Origin: Bordetella sp.
GTDB taxonomy: Bacteria > Pseudomonadota > Gammaproteobacteria > Burkholderiales > Burkholderiaceae_B
Reading direction: 5' to 3'
Assembly: GCA_027450125.1 (NCBI GenBank)
Contig: DAIDKG010000004.1
Span: 1-5,392, forward strand
Length of the DNA stretch: 5,392 nt
Shown here: piece by piece, positions 1 through 4,876 of the stretch
Numbering within the stretch: position 1 is the first letter of the stretch
How the letters are laid out: each line of letters starts with the position of its first letter
Program-made: the position numbers and the translations under genes
Notes under the pieces: generated by a model
What the model was told of the DNA's origin: nothing
The model's input: the letters and a program-made list of their open reading frames with translations, nothing else
Database searches by the model: none

Positions 1-192
1 ACCGATGCGCGGCGTACCCTGCACCCGCGGCAGCGAGGCCGCATCGAGCGCGCGCAAGCGGGCCAGGCTTGCGGCGTCGAGCACGGCGCCGTAGATGTCG
101 GCCACCACGCCGGACAGGTCACGGATATGGCCCTGGGCGTCGAGCAGGCCGGGCTTTTCTTGGCCTTTAGGCCCGTAGCGCATCAGTTTCAT
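1..192 (-). CDS. Fumarylacetoacetate hydrolase (FAH) family protein, N-terminal part
   Basis: Only the first 64 codons are in the window; the gene continues past the left edge. The protein begins MKLMRYGPKGQEKPGLLD, followed by a GHIRDLSGV stretch. This is the typical N-terminal cap of FAH-family proteins often annotated as ureidoglycolate lyase or 2,4-diketo-3-deoxy-sugar-acid hydrolase, which cleave or hydrate C-C bonds in 2-keto or diketo acids. The metal-binding Glu/Asp residues lie in the missing C-terminal part and cannot be checked. The ATG ending at 192 is preceded by an AGAAGGA ribosome site about 9 nt upstream; a second in-frame ATG at codon 4 is less likely. It lies 64 bp downstream of the SDR gene on the same strand, so it is probably in the kdgT operon. 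I infer a role in splitting an oxidised KDG-like intermediate. The family call is fairly firm; the substrate is unknown. Confidence 0.8.
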   Translation of the reverse strand, partial: MKLMRYGPKGQEKPGLLDAQGHIRDLSGVVADIYGAVLDAASLARLRALDAASLPRVQGTPRIG

Positions 193-256
193 CTTTGCTT
201 TTCCTTCTTGCTGGCTATGAAGGGCGGGCGTGCGCGCGGCACCGCCCGGCCCGGGA

Positions 257-1000
257 TCAATTGGCCCAGCCGCCGTCGATGACGTGCGCCTGGCCGGTCG
301 TGAACGCGGATTCGTCGCTGGCCAGATACAAGGCCAGTGCGGCGATCTCCTGCGGCTCGCCCAGCCGGCCCATGGGCTGGCGGGCGACGAACGCAGCGCG
401 GGCGGCCTCGACGCTGGTGCCCTGCGCCGCGGCCTGCTCGACGATGCGCTGCTCCAGCGAGGGCGAGGCGACCGTGCCCGGGCAGATGGCGTTGCAGCGC
501 ACCTTGCGCGCGACGAAATCGGCCGCGACCGATTTGGTCAGGCCGATCACGGCGGCCTTGGAGGCACTGTACACGAACCGGTTGGGCACGCCCTTGATGC
601 TCGATGCCGCCGAGGACATGTTGATGATGGAGCCGCCGCCCTTGGCCAGCATGCCCGGCAGGAAGGCGCGGATGGTGCGGTACATGGCCTTGACGTTCAG
701 GTCGAAGGCGAAGTCCCAGTCTTCGTCGCTGGCTTGCAGGATGGAGCCGGCATGCACGAAACCGGCGCAATTGAACAGCACGTCGACCGGACCCAGCTCC
801 GCGGCCAGCGCCTTGATGGCCGCATCGTCGCGCACGTCCAGCTTGCGGGCCTGGACCGGCAGGCCGGCGAGAGAGTCGATGCGCAGGTCCGTGGCGATGA
901 CGCGGGCGCCCTCGCCGGCGAACCGTTCGGCGCAGGCCCGGCCTATGCCTTGCCCGGCGGCTGTGATCACGGCCGTCTTGCCGGCCAATCGTTGCGACAT
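257..1000 (-). CDS. Short-chain dehydrogenase/reductase, BDH2/2-keto-3-deoxy-L-fuconate dehydrogenase-like
   Basis: A complete 247-residue classical SDR, probably a cytosolic NAD-dependent alcohol dehydrogenase. The cofactor glycine motif TAAGQGIG lies at 13-20. Asp38 at the end of the second strand (ATD) indicates NAD rather than NADP. The NNAG motif is the variant NCAG at 77-80. Asn102 (LNVK), Ser130, Tyr144 and Lys148 (YSASK) form the catalytic set, and the PG motif is at 174-175. The tract NMSSAASSIKG followed by VYSASKAAVIGLTKS resembles the DHRS6/BDH2 group, which includes bacterial dehydrogenases oxidising C4 of 2-keto-3-deoxy-L-fuconate or -rhamnonate. The start ATG at 1000 has an AGGA site 10 nt upstream. 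It lies 46 bp after kdgT and 64 bp before an FAH-family hydrolase, an order that suggests KDG or a related keto-deoxy acid as substrate. 3-hydroxybutyrate dehydrogenase activity is an alternative. The fold is certain; the substrate is inferred. Confidence 0.9.
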   Translation of the reverse strand: MSQRLAGKTAVITAAGQGIGRACAERFAGEGARVIATDLRIDSLAGLPVQARKLDVRDDAAIKALAAELGPVDVLFNCAGFVHAGSILQASDEDWDFAFDLNVKAMYRTIRAFLPGMLAKGGGSIINMSSAASSIKGVPNRFVYSASKAAVIGLTKSVAADFVARKVRCNAICPGTVASPSLEQRIVEQAAAQGTSVEAARAAFVARQPMGRLGEPQEIAALALYLASDESAFTTGQAHVIDGGWAN

Positions 1001-1046
1001 GATGCGTTATTCCTGTGTGGCGTTGAATCGAGGACGGGGACGCGCC

Positions 1047-2048
1047 TCAGTGGTGCACGACCGCGGGCGTGGCCGTGGCCATGTCGTCCTGCGGCGGGCG
1101 GTAGCCGCCGAAACGGCGCGCCCACATGGCGGTAAGGATGGGCACGAGGATCGCGGTGATCAGGCAGGACGTGGCGACCAGGGCCGTGGCGGCGGGCACC
1201 AGGGGCTTGAACTTGGGAATCATCTCGCCGATGATCGCCGGATTGGCGACCGCCGCGCCGGCCGTGGACGAGGCCGCCAGGCCTGCCGCGCCGTTGCCGC
1301 CGCCGATCCACTTGTCGGCCAGGATGAGTGGGATGCCGGTGACGACGATCACCGCCAGACCCAGGAAAACGCCGGGCAGGCCGCTCTTGAACACCACGGC
1401 CAGATCGATGCCGCAACCGAGCGCGAAGCCGAAGAAGGGGATCAGCGCGACCACGCAGCTGCCGAACAGCTCGCGCAGCTGCTTGTCCAGGTTGCCGAGC
1501 ACGAAGCCGATGACGAAAGGCAGCACCGCGCCGATGAACAGGCGGCCGTCGAAGCTGGCCACGCCCGTGGCGCCCAGGATGAGCATGCTGATGAGCGGCC
1601 CGGACTCGATCGAGGTGAGCACGAAGGCGCCGGCTTCTTCCTTGCTGCCGTATTGCTGCATCACTGCGGCGTAGAGGCCGCCGTTGGTCATGTCCATGGC
1701 AGCGGTAATGGCCAGGATGGACATGCCGGCGAACAGGCCTGTCTTGATGCCTTCGTCCGGAATGAAATACGTGCAGACCAGCGTCACCAGCCAGGCTACC
1801 AGCGCCTTGGTGACCACGATGGTGCCCGACTTGCGCAGCACCGTGCCCGTGGCACGCAGGTCGATGGTGGCGCCCATGCAGAAGAACCAGACCGACAGGA
1901 TGGGAACGGTGCCGGTGATCAGCCCGTTGGTGAAAGAGCCGAAATACGCGCCCGCCTTGGGCGCGAAGGTATGCACGACGGCGCCCAGCAGCAGCGGGAC
2001 CAGCATCAGCCCTCCGGGTATGCGGTCCACGGCCTTTTTGATGTTCAT
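1047..2048 (-). CDS. kdgT: 2-keto-3-deoxygluconate permease KdgT
   Basis: An inner-membrane proton symporter for 2-keto-3-deoxygluconate, of the KdgT family. The 333-residue product, from [13 protein letters not shown], lines up along its whole length with the E. coli KdgT sequence as I remember it. Shared blocks are [14 protein letters not shown] (38-51), VWFFCMGA (53-60), [10 protein letters not shown] (67-76), [12 protein letters not shown] (116-127), [10 protein letters not shown] (135-144), ESGPL (148-152), VVTGIPLI (235-242) and the Gly/Ala-rich [21 protein letters not shown]. About ten hydrophobic segments are visible. The reading frame stays open upstream to an ATG at 2189. The start at 2048 is preferred because family homology begins there and a GAGGAG ribosome site lies 8 nt upstream; the extra 47 residues would run through the promoter region. 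It heads the leftward unit, divergent from kduI, and is probably controlled by KdgR. The C-terminal tail (about 310-333) is soluble and poorly conserved. Confidence 0.96.
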   Translation of the reverse strand: MNIKKAVDRIPGGLMLVPLLLGAVVHTFAPKAGAYFGSFTNGLITGTVPILSVWFFCMGATIDLRATGTVLRKSGTIVVTKALVAWLVTLVCTYFIPDEGIKTGLFAGMSILAITAAMDMTNGGLYAAVMQQYGSKEEAGAFVLTSIESGPLISMLILGATGVASFDGRLFIGAVLPFVIGFVLGNLDKQLRELFGSCVVALIPFFGFALGCGIDLAVVFKSGLPGVFLGLAVIVVTGIPLILADKWIGGGNGAAGLAASSTAGAAVANPAIIGEMIPKFKPLVPAATALVATSCLITAILVPILTAMWARRFGGYRPPQDDMATATPAVVHH

Positions 2049-2130
2049 GAATCTGTCTCCTCGAGGGACTGCGAAGGTCCCGGTGTATAGGTGGCGCACG
2101 TCTTTGCCGCGTGCTTGTGCCGGGCAATTT

Positions 2131-2159
2131 ATCATATTTACGGAACATCGTTCCAATAA
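2131..2159 (-). promoter_or_regulatory. Putative kdgT promoter
   Basis: Read on the minus strand, TATGAT (plus positions 2131-2136) is a good -10 match. A weak -35, TTATTG (2154-2159), lies 17 bp upstream. Transcription would start near 2125, giving a leader of about 77 nt before kdgT. The leader contains a small GGGAC/GTCCC stem (2065-2081) just upstream of the ribosome site. The -35 is poor, so an activator or a different start point is possible. Confidence 0.45.
2142..2154. promoter_or_regulatory. Candidate KdgR operator in the kdgT promoter
   Basis: A perfect palindrome GGAAC-ATC-GTTCC lies between the proposed -35 and -10 of kdgT, where a bound repressor would block RNA polymerase. It matches 10 of 13 positions of the enterobacterial KdgR core as I recall it (GAAACA-N-TGTTTC, with T as the middle base). 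Palindromes of this size are typical of IclR-family regulators, and a kdgR gene lies in the divergent operon. The palindrome is seen directly; its assignment to KdgR is inferred. Confidence 0.6.
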
Positions 2160-2170
2160 AATAATCACGC

Positions 2171-2194
2171 CAGCAATGCGATTTTTCATTGCTG
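2171..2194. repeat. 8-bp-arm inverted repeat in the kdgT-kduI intergenic region
   Basis: CAGCAATG at 2171-2178 is exactly repeated in reverse complement at 2187-2194, around an 8-bp T-rich spacer. It lies upstream of the putative kdgT -35 and well upstream of kduI. It could be a binding site for a second dimeric regulator. Its sequence differs from the GGAAC-type palindrome, so it is probably not a KdgR site. The function is unknown. Confidence 0.5.
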
Positions 2195-2226
2195 CAACGC
2201 AAGAAATTCTGGAAACAAGTAAACCG

Positions 2227-2255
2227 CAGTCCGAATTTCATATAAATTCGGACTG
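2227..2255. promoter_or_regulatory. Perfect 12-bp-arm inverted repeat upstream of kduI (candidate operator)
   Basis: CAGTCCGAATTT (2227-2238) and AAATTCGGACTG (2244-2255) are exact reverse complements separated by CATAT. This is the longest perfect dyad noticed in the window. It sits immediately upstream of the proposed kduI -35, and its right arm overlaps the degenerate GGAAC-type site at 2249-2262. The position suits an activator or a competing regulator. It is not followed by a T-run in a terminator arrangement, and no gene ends nearby, so it is unlikely to be a terminator. The cognate protein is unknown. Confidence 0.6.
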
Positions 2256-2262
2256 TCGTTCC
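2249..2262. promoter_or_regulatory. Degenerate second copy of the GGAAC-N3-GTTCC site at the kduI promoter
   Basis: CGGACTGTCGTTCC agrees with the site at 2141-2154 (CGGAACATCGTTCC) at 11 of 14 positions, with one half-site (TCGTTCC) exact. It overlaps the proposed kduI -35. This would give each divergent promoter one copy of the same operator, one strong and one weak. The similarity is seen in the sequence; regulator binding is inferred. Confidence 0.4.
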
Positions 2263-2287
2263 GAAAAAAAGCGATACATGATCTAAT
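2259..2287 (+). promoter_or_regulatory. Putative kduI-kduD-kdgR promoter
   Basis: TTCCGA (2259-2264) as -35 and TCTAAT (2282-2287) as -10 are separated by 17 bp, placing a transcription start near 2294 and a leader of about 55 nt. The spacer carries an A-tract (2264-2270, seven A). The -10 matches the consensus at 5 of 6 positions; the -35 is weak. Other -10 choices nearby, such as GATACA at 2273, are possible. Confidence 0.4.
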
Positions 2288-2303
2288 CGCCGCAACGCAA
2301 CGC

Positions 2304-2323
2304 CCGGTGCCTGCGCGCACCGG
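2304..2323 (+). other. Stem-loop in the kduI leader
   Basis: CCGGTGC (2304-2310) and GCACCGG (2317-2323) form a perfect 7-bp GC-rich stem with a 6-nt loop. It lies in the predicted 5' untranslated region, 25 nt before the kduI ATG and just upstream of the AAGGAG ribosome site (2337-2342). No U-tract follows, so it is not an intrinsic terminator. It might stabilise the mRNA or bind a protein. Confidence 0.45.
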
Positions 2324-2348
2324 CACACACCCCGACAAGGAGAGGCGC

Positions 2349-3185
2349 ATGGACGTCCGACAGAACATTCACCCCGATCACGCGAGAACGCTGGACACCG
2401 CGGGCATGCGCAAGCAGTTCCTGGTCGAACAGATCTTCGAACGCGACGGCTTGCGCTTTACCTACAGCCACATCGACCGCATCATGGTCGGCGGCGCCTG
2501 GCCGCAAACGCAGCCCGTGGAAGTCCCGCCGGCGCTGGGCAAGGAGATCGGCGTCGGATATCTGCTCGAACGCCGCGAACTGGGTGCGATCAATATCGGC
2601 GGCCCGGGATGGGTCGACGTGGACGGCACCCGGCACGCCGTCGGCACCGAGCAGGCCATCTATATCGGCCAGGGCGCCCGCTCTGTGACTTTCGGCAGCG
2701 CAGACCCCTCGCGGGCCGCCAAGTTCTACCTGAACTGCGCGCCGGCGCACGCCGCCTATCCGACCCGCGTCATCACGCTGGAGCAGGCCGTCTCCGACAC
2801 ATTGGGCGACGCCGCCAACAGCAACCGCCGCACGATCCACAAATTCATCGTCCCCGAAGTCCTGCCCACCTGCCAGCTCTCCATGGGGATGACCCGGCTC
2901 GAACCGGGCAATCTGTGGAACACCATGCCCTGCCATACGCACGAGCGCCGCATGGAGGTGTATTTCTACTTCAACCTGCCCGCCGATGCCGCCGTCTTTC
3001 ACATGGTGGGCGAGCCGACCGAGACGCGCCACATCCTGGTCCACAACGAACAGGCCGTGATCACACCCAGCTGGTCCATCCATTCCGGCGTGGGCACCCA
3101 CGCCTACACTTTCATCTGGGGCATGGTCGGCGAAAACCAGACCTACGCCGACATGGACCACATCGCGGTCACGGATCTGCGCTGA
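2349..3185 (+). CDS. kduI: 5-keto-4-deoxyuronate isomerase KduI
   Basis: A cytosolic zinc-dependent isomerase that converts 5-keto-4-deoxyuronate (4-deoxy-L-threo-5-hexosulose uronate) to 2,5-diketo-3-deoxygluconate, the step before KduD. The 278-residue product has the same length as E. coli KduI and begins alike (MDVRQ-IH---A-TLDT). Strongly conserved blocks are [13 protein letters not shown] (73-85), FYLNCAPAH (126-134), SNRRTIHKF (158-166), CQLSMG (175-180), [20 protein letters not shown] (186-205) and the C-terminal WSIHSGVGT...[10 protein letters not shown]. The zinc ligands known from E. coli KduI are all present at the same positions: His196, His198, Glu203 and His245. The frame is open further upstream, but the ATG at 2349 has an AAGGAG site 6 nt away and matches the family start. 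It is the first gene of the kduI-kduD-kdgR unit. Confidence 0.98.
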   Translation: MDVRQNIHPDHARTLDTAGMRKQFLVEQIFERDGLRFTYSHIDRIMVGGAWPQTQPVEVPPALGKEIGVGYLLERRELGAINIGGPGWVDVDGTRHAVGTEQAIYIGQGARSVTFGSADPSRAAKFYLNCAPAHAAYPTRVITLEQAVSDTLGDAANSNRRTIHKFIVPEVLPTCQLSMGMTRLEPGNLWNTMPCHTHERRMEVYFYFNLPADAAVFHMVGEPTETRHILVHNEQAVITPSWSIHSGVGTHAYTFIWGMVGENQTYADMDHIAVTDLR

Positions 3186-3205
3186 TGCCGCGCCAAGGAC
3201 ACGCC

Positions 3206-3967
3206 ATGAACGCAAGCCTATTCGATCTGAGCGGCAAGGTCGCGGTAGTCACCGGCTGCAACACCGGCCTGGGTGCGGCCATCGCCCGGGCGCTGGCGGG
3301 AGCCGGCTGCAACATCGCCGGCGTCAACCGCAGCGCGCCGGACCAGACCGCCGCGCAGGTGCGCGCCGCCGGGCGGCGCTACCTCGATCTGCGCGCCGAC
3401 CTCTCGAGCACCGCGCCCATTGCCGGTATCGTGAACGACACCGTGCAGGCCTACGGGCGCATCGACATCCTGGTCAACAACGCCGGCATCATTCGCCGCA
3501 ACGACGCCCTGGACTTCACCGAAGAGGACTGGGACGCGGTGCTGGACGTCAACCTCAAGAGCGTTTTTTTTCTCTCGCAGGCCGTGGCGCGCCAGTTCAT
3601 CGCGCAGGACGGCCCGGGCAAGATCATCAACATCGCCTCGATGCTGTCGTTCCAGGGCGGCATCCGCGTGCCGTCCTACACCGCCGCAAAAAGCGGCGTG
3701 CTGGGCCTGACGCGCCTGCTCGCCAACGAATGGGCCGCGCGCGGCATCAATGTCAACGCCATTGCGCCGGGCTATATCGAGACGAACAATACCGCTGCGC
3801 TGCGCGGCGATGCGCAGCGCAGCCGGGACATCCTCGAGCGCATACCCGCGGGCCGGTGGGGCCAGCCGGACGATCTGGCCGGACCGGCGGTGTTCCTCGC
3901 CTCGGCCGCATCGGACTATATGCACGGCCATACCCTGGCCGTGGACGGCGGCTGGCTGGCACGCTGA
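3206..3967 (+). CDS. kduD: 2-deoxy-D-gluconate 3-dehydrogenase / 2,5-diketo-3-deoxygluconate reductase KduD
   Basis: A cytosolic NAD(H)-dependent SDR that reduces 2,5-diketo-3-deoxygluconate to 2-keto-3-deoxygluconate. The 253 residues equal the E. coli KduD length. The cofactor motif TGCNTGLG is at 16-23, NNAG at 91-94, and the catalytic residues are Ser145, Tyr158 and Lys162 (YTAAK). Family-specific blocks are KIINIASMLSFQGGIRVPSY (139-158), NVNAIAPGY, RIPAGRWG and the C-terminal AVDGGWLAR. The chosen ATG has an AAGGA site 6 nt upstream and lies 20 bp after kduI. An in-frame ATG at 3185 overlaps the kduI stop (TGATG) and would add seven residues, but has no ribosome site. A run of eight T (3564-3571) encodes Val-Phe-Phe inside the gene. 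The gene is intact; function is assigned by close homology. Confidence 0.97.
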   Translation: MNASLFDLSGKVAVVTGCNTGLGAAIARALAGAGCNIAGVNRSAPDQTAAQVRAAGRRYLDLRADLSSTAPIAGIVNDTVQAYGRIDILVNNAGIIRRNDALDFTEEDWDAVLDVNLKSVFFLSQAVARQFIAQDGPGKIINIASMLSFQGGIRVPSYTAAKSGVLGLTRLLANEWAARGINVNAIAPGYIETNNTAALRGDAQRSRDILERIPAGRWGQPDDLAGPAVFLASAASDYMHGHTLAVDGGWLAR

Positions 3968-3976
3968 ACCTGCCCC

Positions 3977-3982
3977 TACAAT
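3977..3982 (+). promoter_or_regulatory. Possible internal -10 box for kdgR
   Basis: TACAAT is a 5-of-6 match to the -10 consensus in otherwise GC-rich sequence, and overlaps the first candidate kdgR ATG (3981). No convincing -35 is visible 16-18 bp upstream. If it is used, transcription would begin at about the second ATG (3990), giving a leaderless kdgR mRNA. The evidence is weak. Confidence 0.25.
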
Positions 3983-3989
3983 GCGTTCC

Positions 3990-4790
3990 ATGCGCACGCC
4001 CTCGAAAAAAACGGACCAGGCCCTGGCCGGCACCGATTCTGTCGCCTCGGTCGGCAAGACTTTCGCCATTCTGGATACGATAGGCCTATGCGGCCCGGTC
4101 GGCATCAGCGACCTGGCGCAGCGGCTGGACATGTCCAAGACCACGGTCCACCGGCTGCTGCAGACCTTGCGGGGGCTGGGCTACGTGGAACAGGAGAGCG
4201 ACACCGAACGTTACCGCCTGACCATCCGCCTGTTCCAGCTCGGCGCCCAGGCGCTGGAAAATGTCGACCTGGTGCGCGAGGCGGACAAGGAGATGCGGCA
4301 GATCGCGCAGCAGACCCGCGAAACCGTGCACCTGGGCGCGTTCGACGAAGACAGCATCATCTACATCCACAAGATCGACGCAGACTACGGCCTGCGCATG
4401 CAGTCGCGCATAGGCCGACGCAACCCGCTCTACAGCACCGCGATCGGCAAAGTGCTGCTGGCCTGGCGCAGCCCCGAACAAGCGCGTGAGATCCTGGCTC
4501 GCGTCGAATTCAAGAAGCTGACCGCCAGAACGCTGACCTCGGCCGAGGCGGTGCTGAGCATCCTGCCCAGCGTGCGCAAGCAGGGCTACGGCGAGGACGA
4601 CGAGGAGCAGGAAGAAGGCCTGCGCTGCCTGGCGGTGCCTATTTTCGACCGCCTGGGCTTCGTGGCCGCGGGACTGTCGATCTCGTTTCCGTCCATACGC
4701 TGCGGCGCGGACACCAAGACGCACTACATCGAAATGCTCAAGCGCGCCGGCGCCGCCACCTCTGCGCGGCTGGGCTACCGAGCCGAGTAG
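3990..4790 (+). CDS. kdgR: IclR-family transcriptional repressor KdgR
   Basis: A dimeric or tetrameric DNA-binding repressor of uronate catabolism, released by KDG. The 266-residue product resembles E. coli KdgR throughout. A winged helix-turn-helix lies at about 18-68, with SKTTVHRLLQTL as the recognition-helix region. The IclR effector domain (about 80-262) contains LFQLGAQALENVDLVREAD, ETVHLGAFDEDSIIYIHKID (111-130), MQSRIGRRNPLYSTAIGKVL (137-156), GYGEDDEEQEEGLRC (199-213) and AGLSISFPSIR. Two in-frame ATGs (3981 and 3990) are possible and neither has a clear ribosome site, so translation may be coupled to kduD, which ends at 3967. The 3990 start gives a length nearer the E. coli protein; 3981 would add three residues. 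Its place as last gene of the operon suggests autoregulation and control of divergent kdgT through the GGAAC-type sites. Confidence 0.94.
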   Translation: MRTPSKKTDQALAGTDSVASVGKTFAILDTIGLCGPVGISDLAQRLDMSKTTVHRLLQTLRGLGYVEQESDTERYRLTIRLFQLGAQALENVDLVREADKEMRQIAQQTRETVHLGAFDEDSIIYIHKIDADYGLRMQSRIGRRNPLYSTAIGKVLLAWRSPEQAREILARVEFKKLTARTLTSAEAVLSILPSVRKQGYGEDDEEQEEGLRCLAVPIFDRLGFVAAGLSISFPSIRCGADTKTHYIEMLKRAGAATSARLGYRAE

Positions 4791-4802
4791 CGCCGACGCG
4801 CA

Positions 4803-4808
4803 TACAAT
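4803..4808 (+). promoter_or_regulatory. Putative -10 box of the ProQ-family gene
   Basis: TACAAT stands out in GC-rich sequence 13 bp after the kdgR stop. It predicts a start near 4815 and a leader of about 62 nt for the gene at 4877. I see no good -35 at 16-18 bp spacing (GAGCCG lies there), so recognition would depend mainly on the -10 or on an activator. Confidence 0.4.
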
Positions 4809-4833
4809 AGACGCTCTTCTACAAGACCGGCAC

Positions 4834-4852
4834 GGCCGCCGACCAGGCGGCC
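4834..4852 (+). other. GC-rich stem-loop between kdgR and the ProQ-family gene
   Basis: GGCCGCC (4834-4840) and GGCGGCC (4846-4852) form a perfect 7-bp stem with a GACCA loop, ending 24 nt before the downstream ATG. The sequence after it (CTATTCCA) has no T-run, so a canonical intrinsic terminator for kdgR is unlikely. It lies inside the predicted leader of an RNA-binding protein gene, so autoregulation is conceivable. Confidence 0.5.
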
Positions 4853-4876
4853 CTATTCCACCGAAGCGAAATACTC

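Noticed and set aside
222..247. GGGCGG/CCGCCC inverted repeat between the SDR and FAH genes as a terminator
   Set aside because: The 14-nt loop is itself GC-rich and no U-tract follows on the minus strand, so I do not call a terminator; the two genes are probably cotranscribed.
195..2090. Very long plus-strand open frame (631 codons) antisense to the SDR gene and kdgT
   Set aside because: It covers two well-recognised minus-strand genes. Its translation is rich in Arg/Ala/Gly/Asp without family motifs, as expected from antisense reading of GC-rich codons, and it crosses a gene boundary and the intergenic gap.
2049..2189. Upstream extension of kdgT by 47 codons to an ATG at 2189
   Set aside because: It has no similarity to the family, runs through the AT-rich promoter and operator region, and the internal ATG at 2048 has a good ribosome site and begins where homology begins.
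3185..3205. Alternative kduD start overlapping the kduI stop (TGATG)
   Set aside because: It lacks a ribosome site and adds seven residues absent from the family; the ATG at 3206 has an AAGGA site and gives the usual 253 residues.
2283..3215. 310-codon minus-strand open frame opposite kduI
   Set aside because: A shadow of kduI, whose family identity and zinc ligands are unambiguous; the antisense translation has no recognisable domain.
4834..4852. kdgR intrinsic terminator
   Set aside because: The stem is strong but is not followed by a T-run, and it lies downstream of the probable -10 of the next gene.
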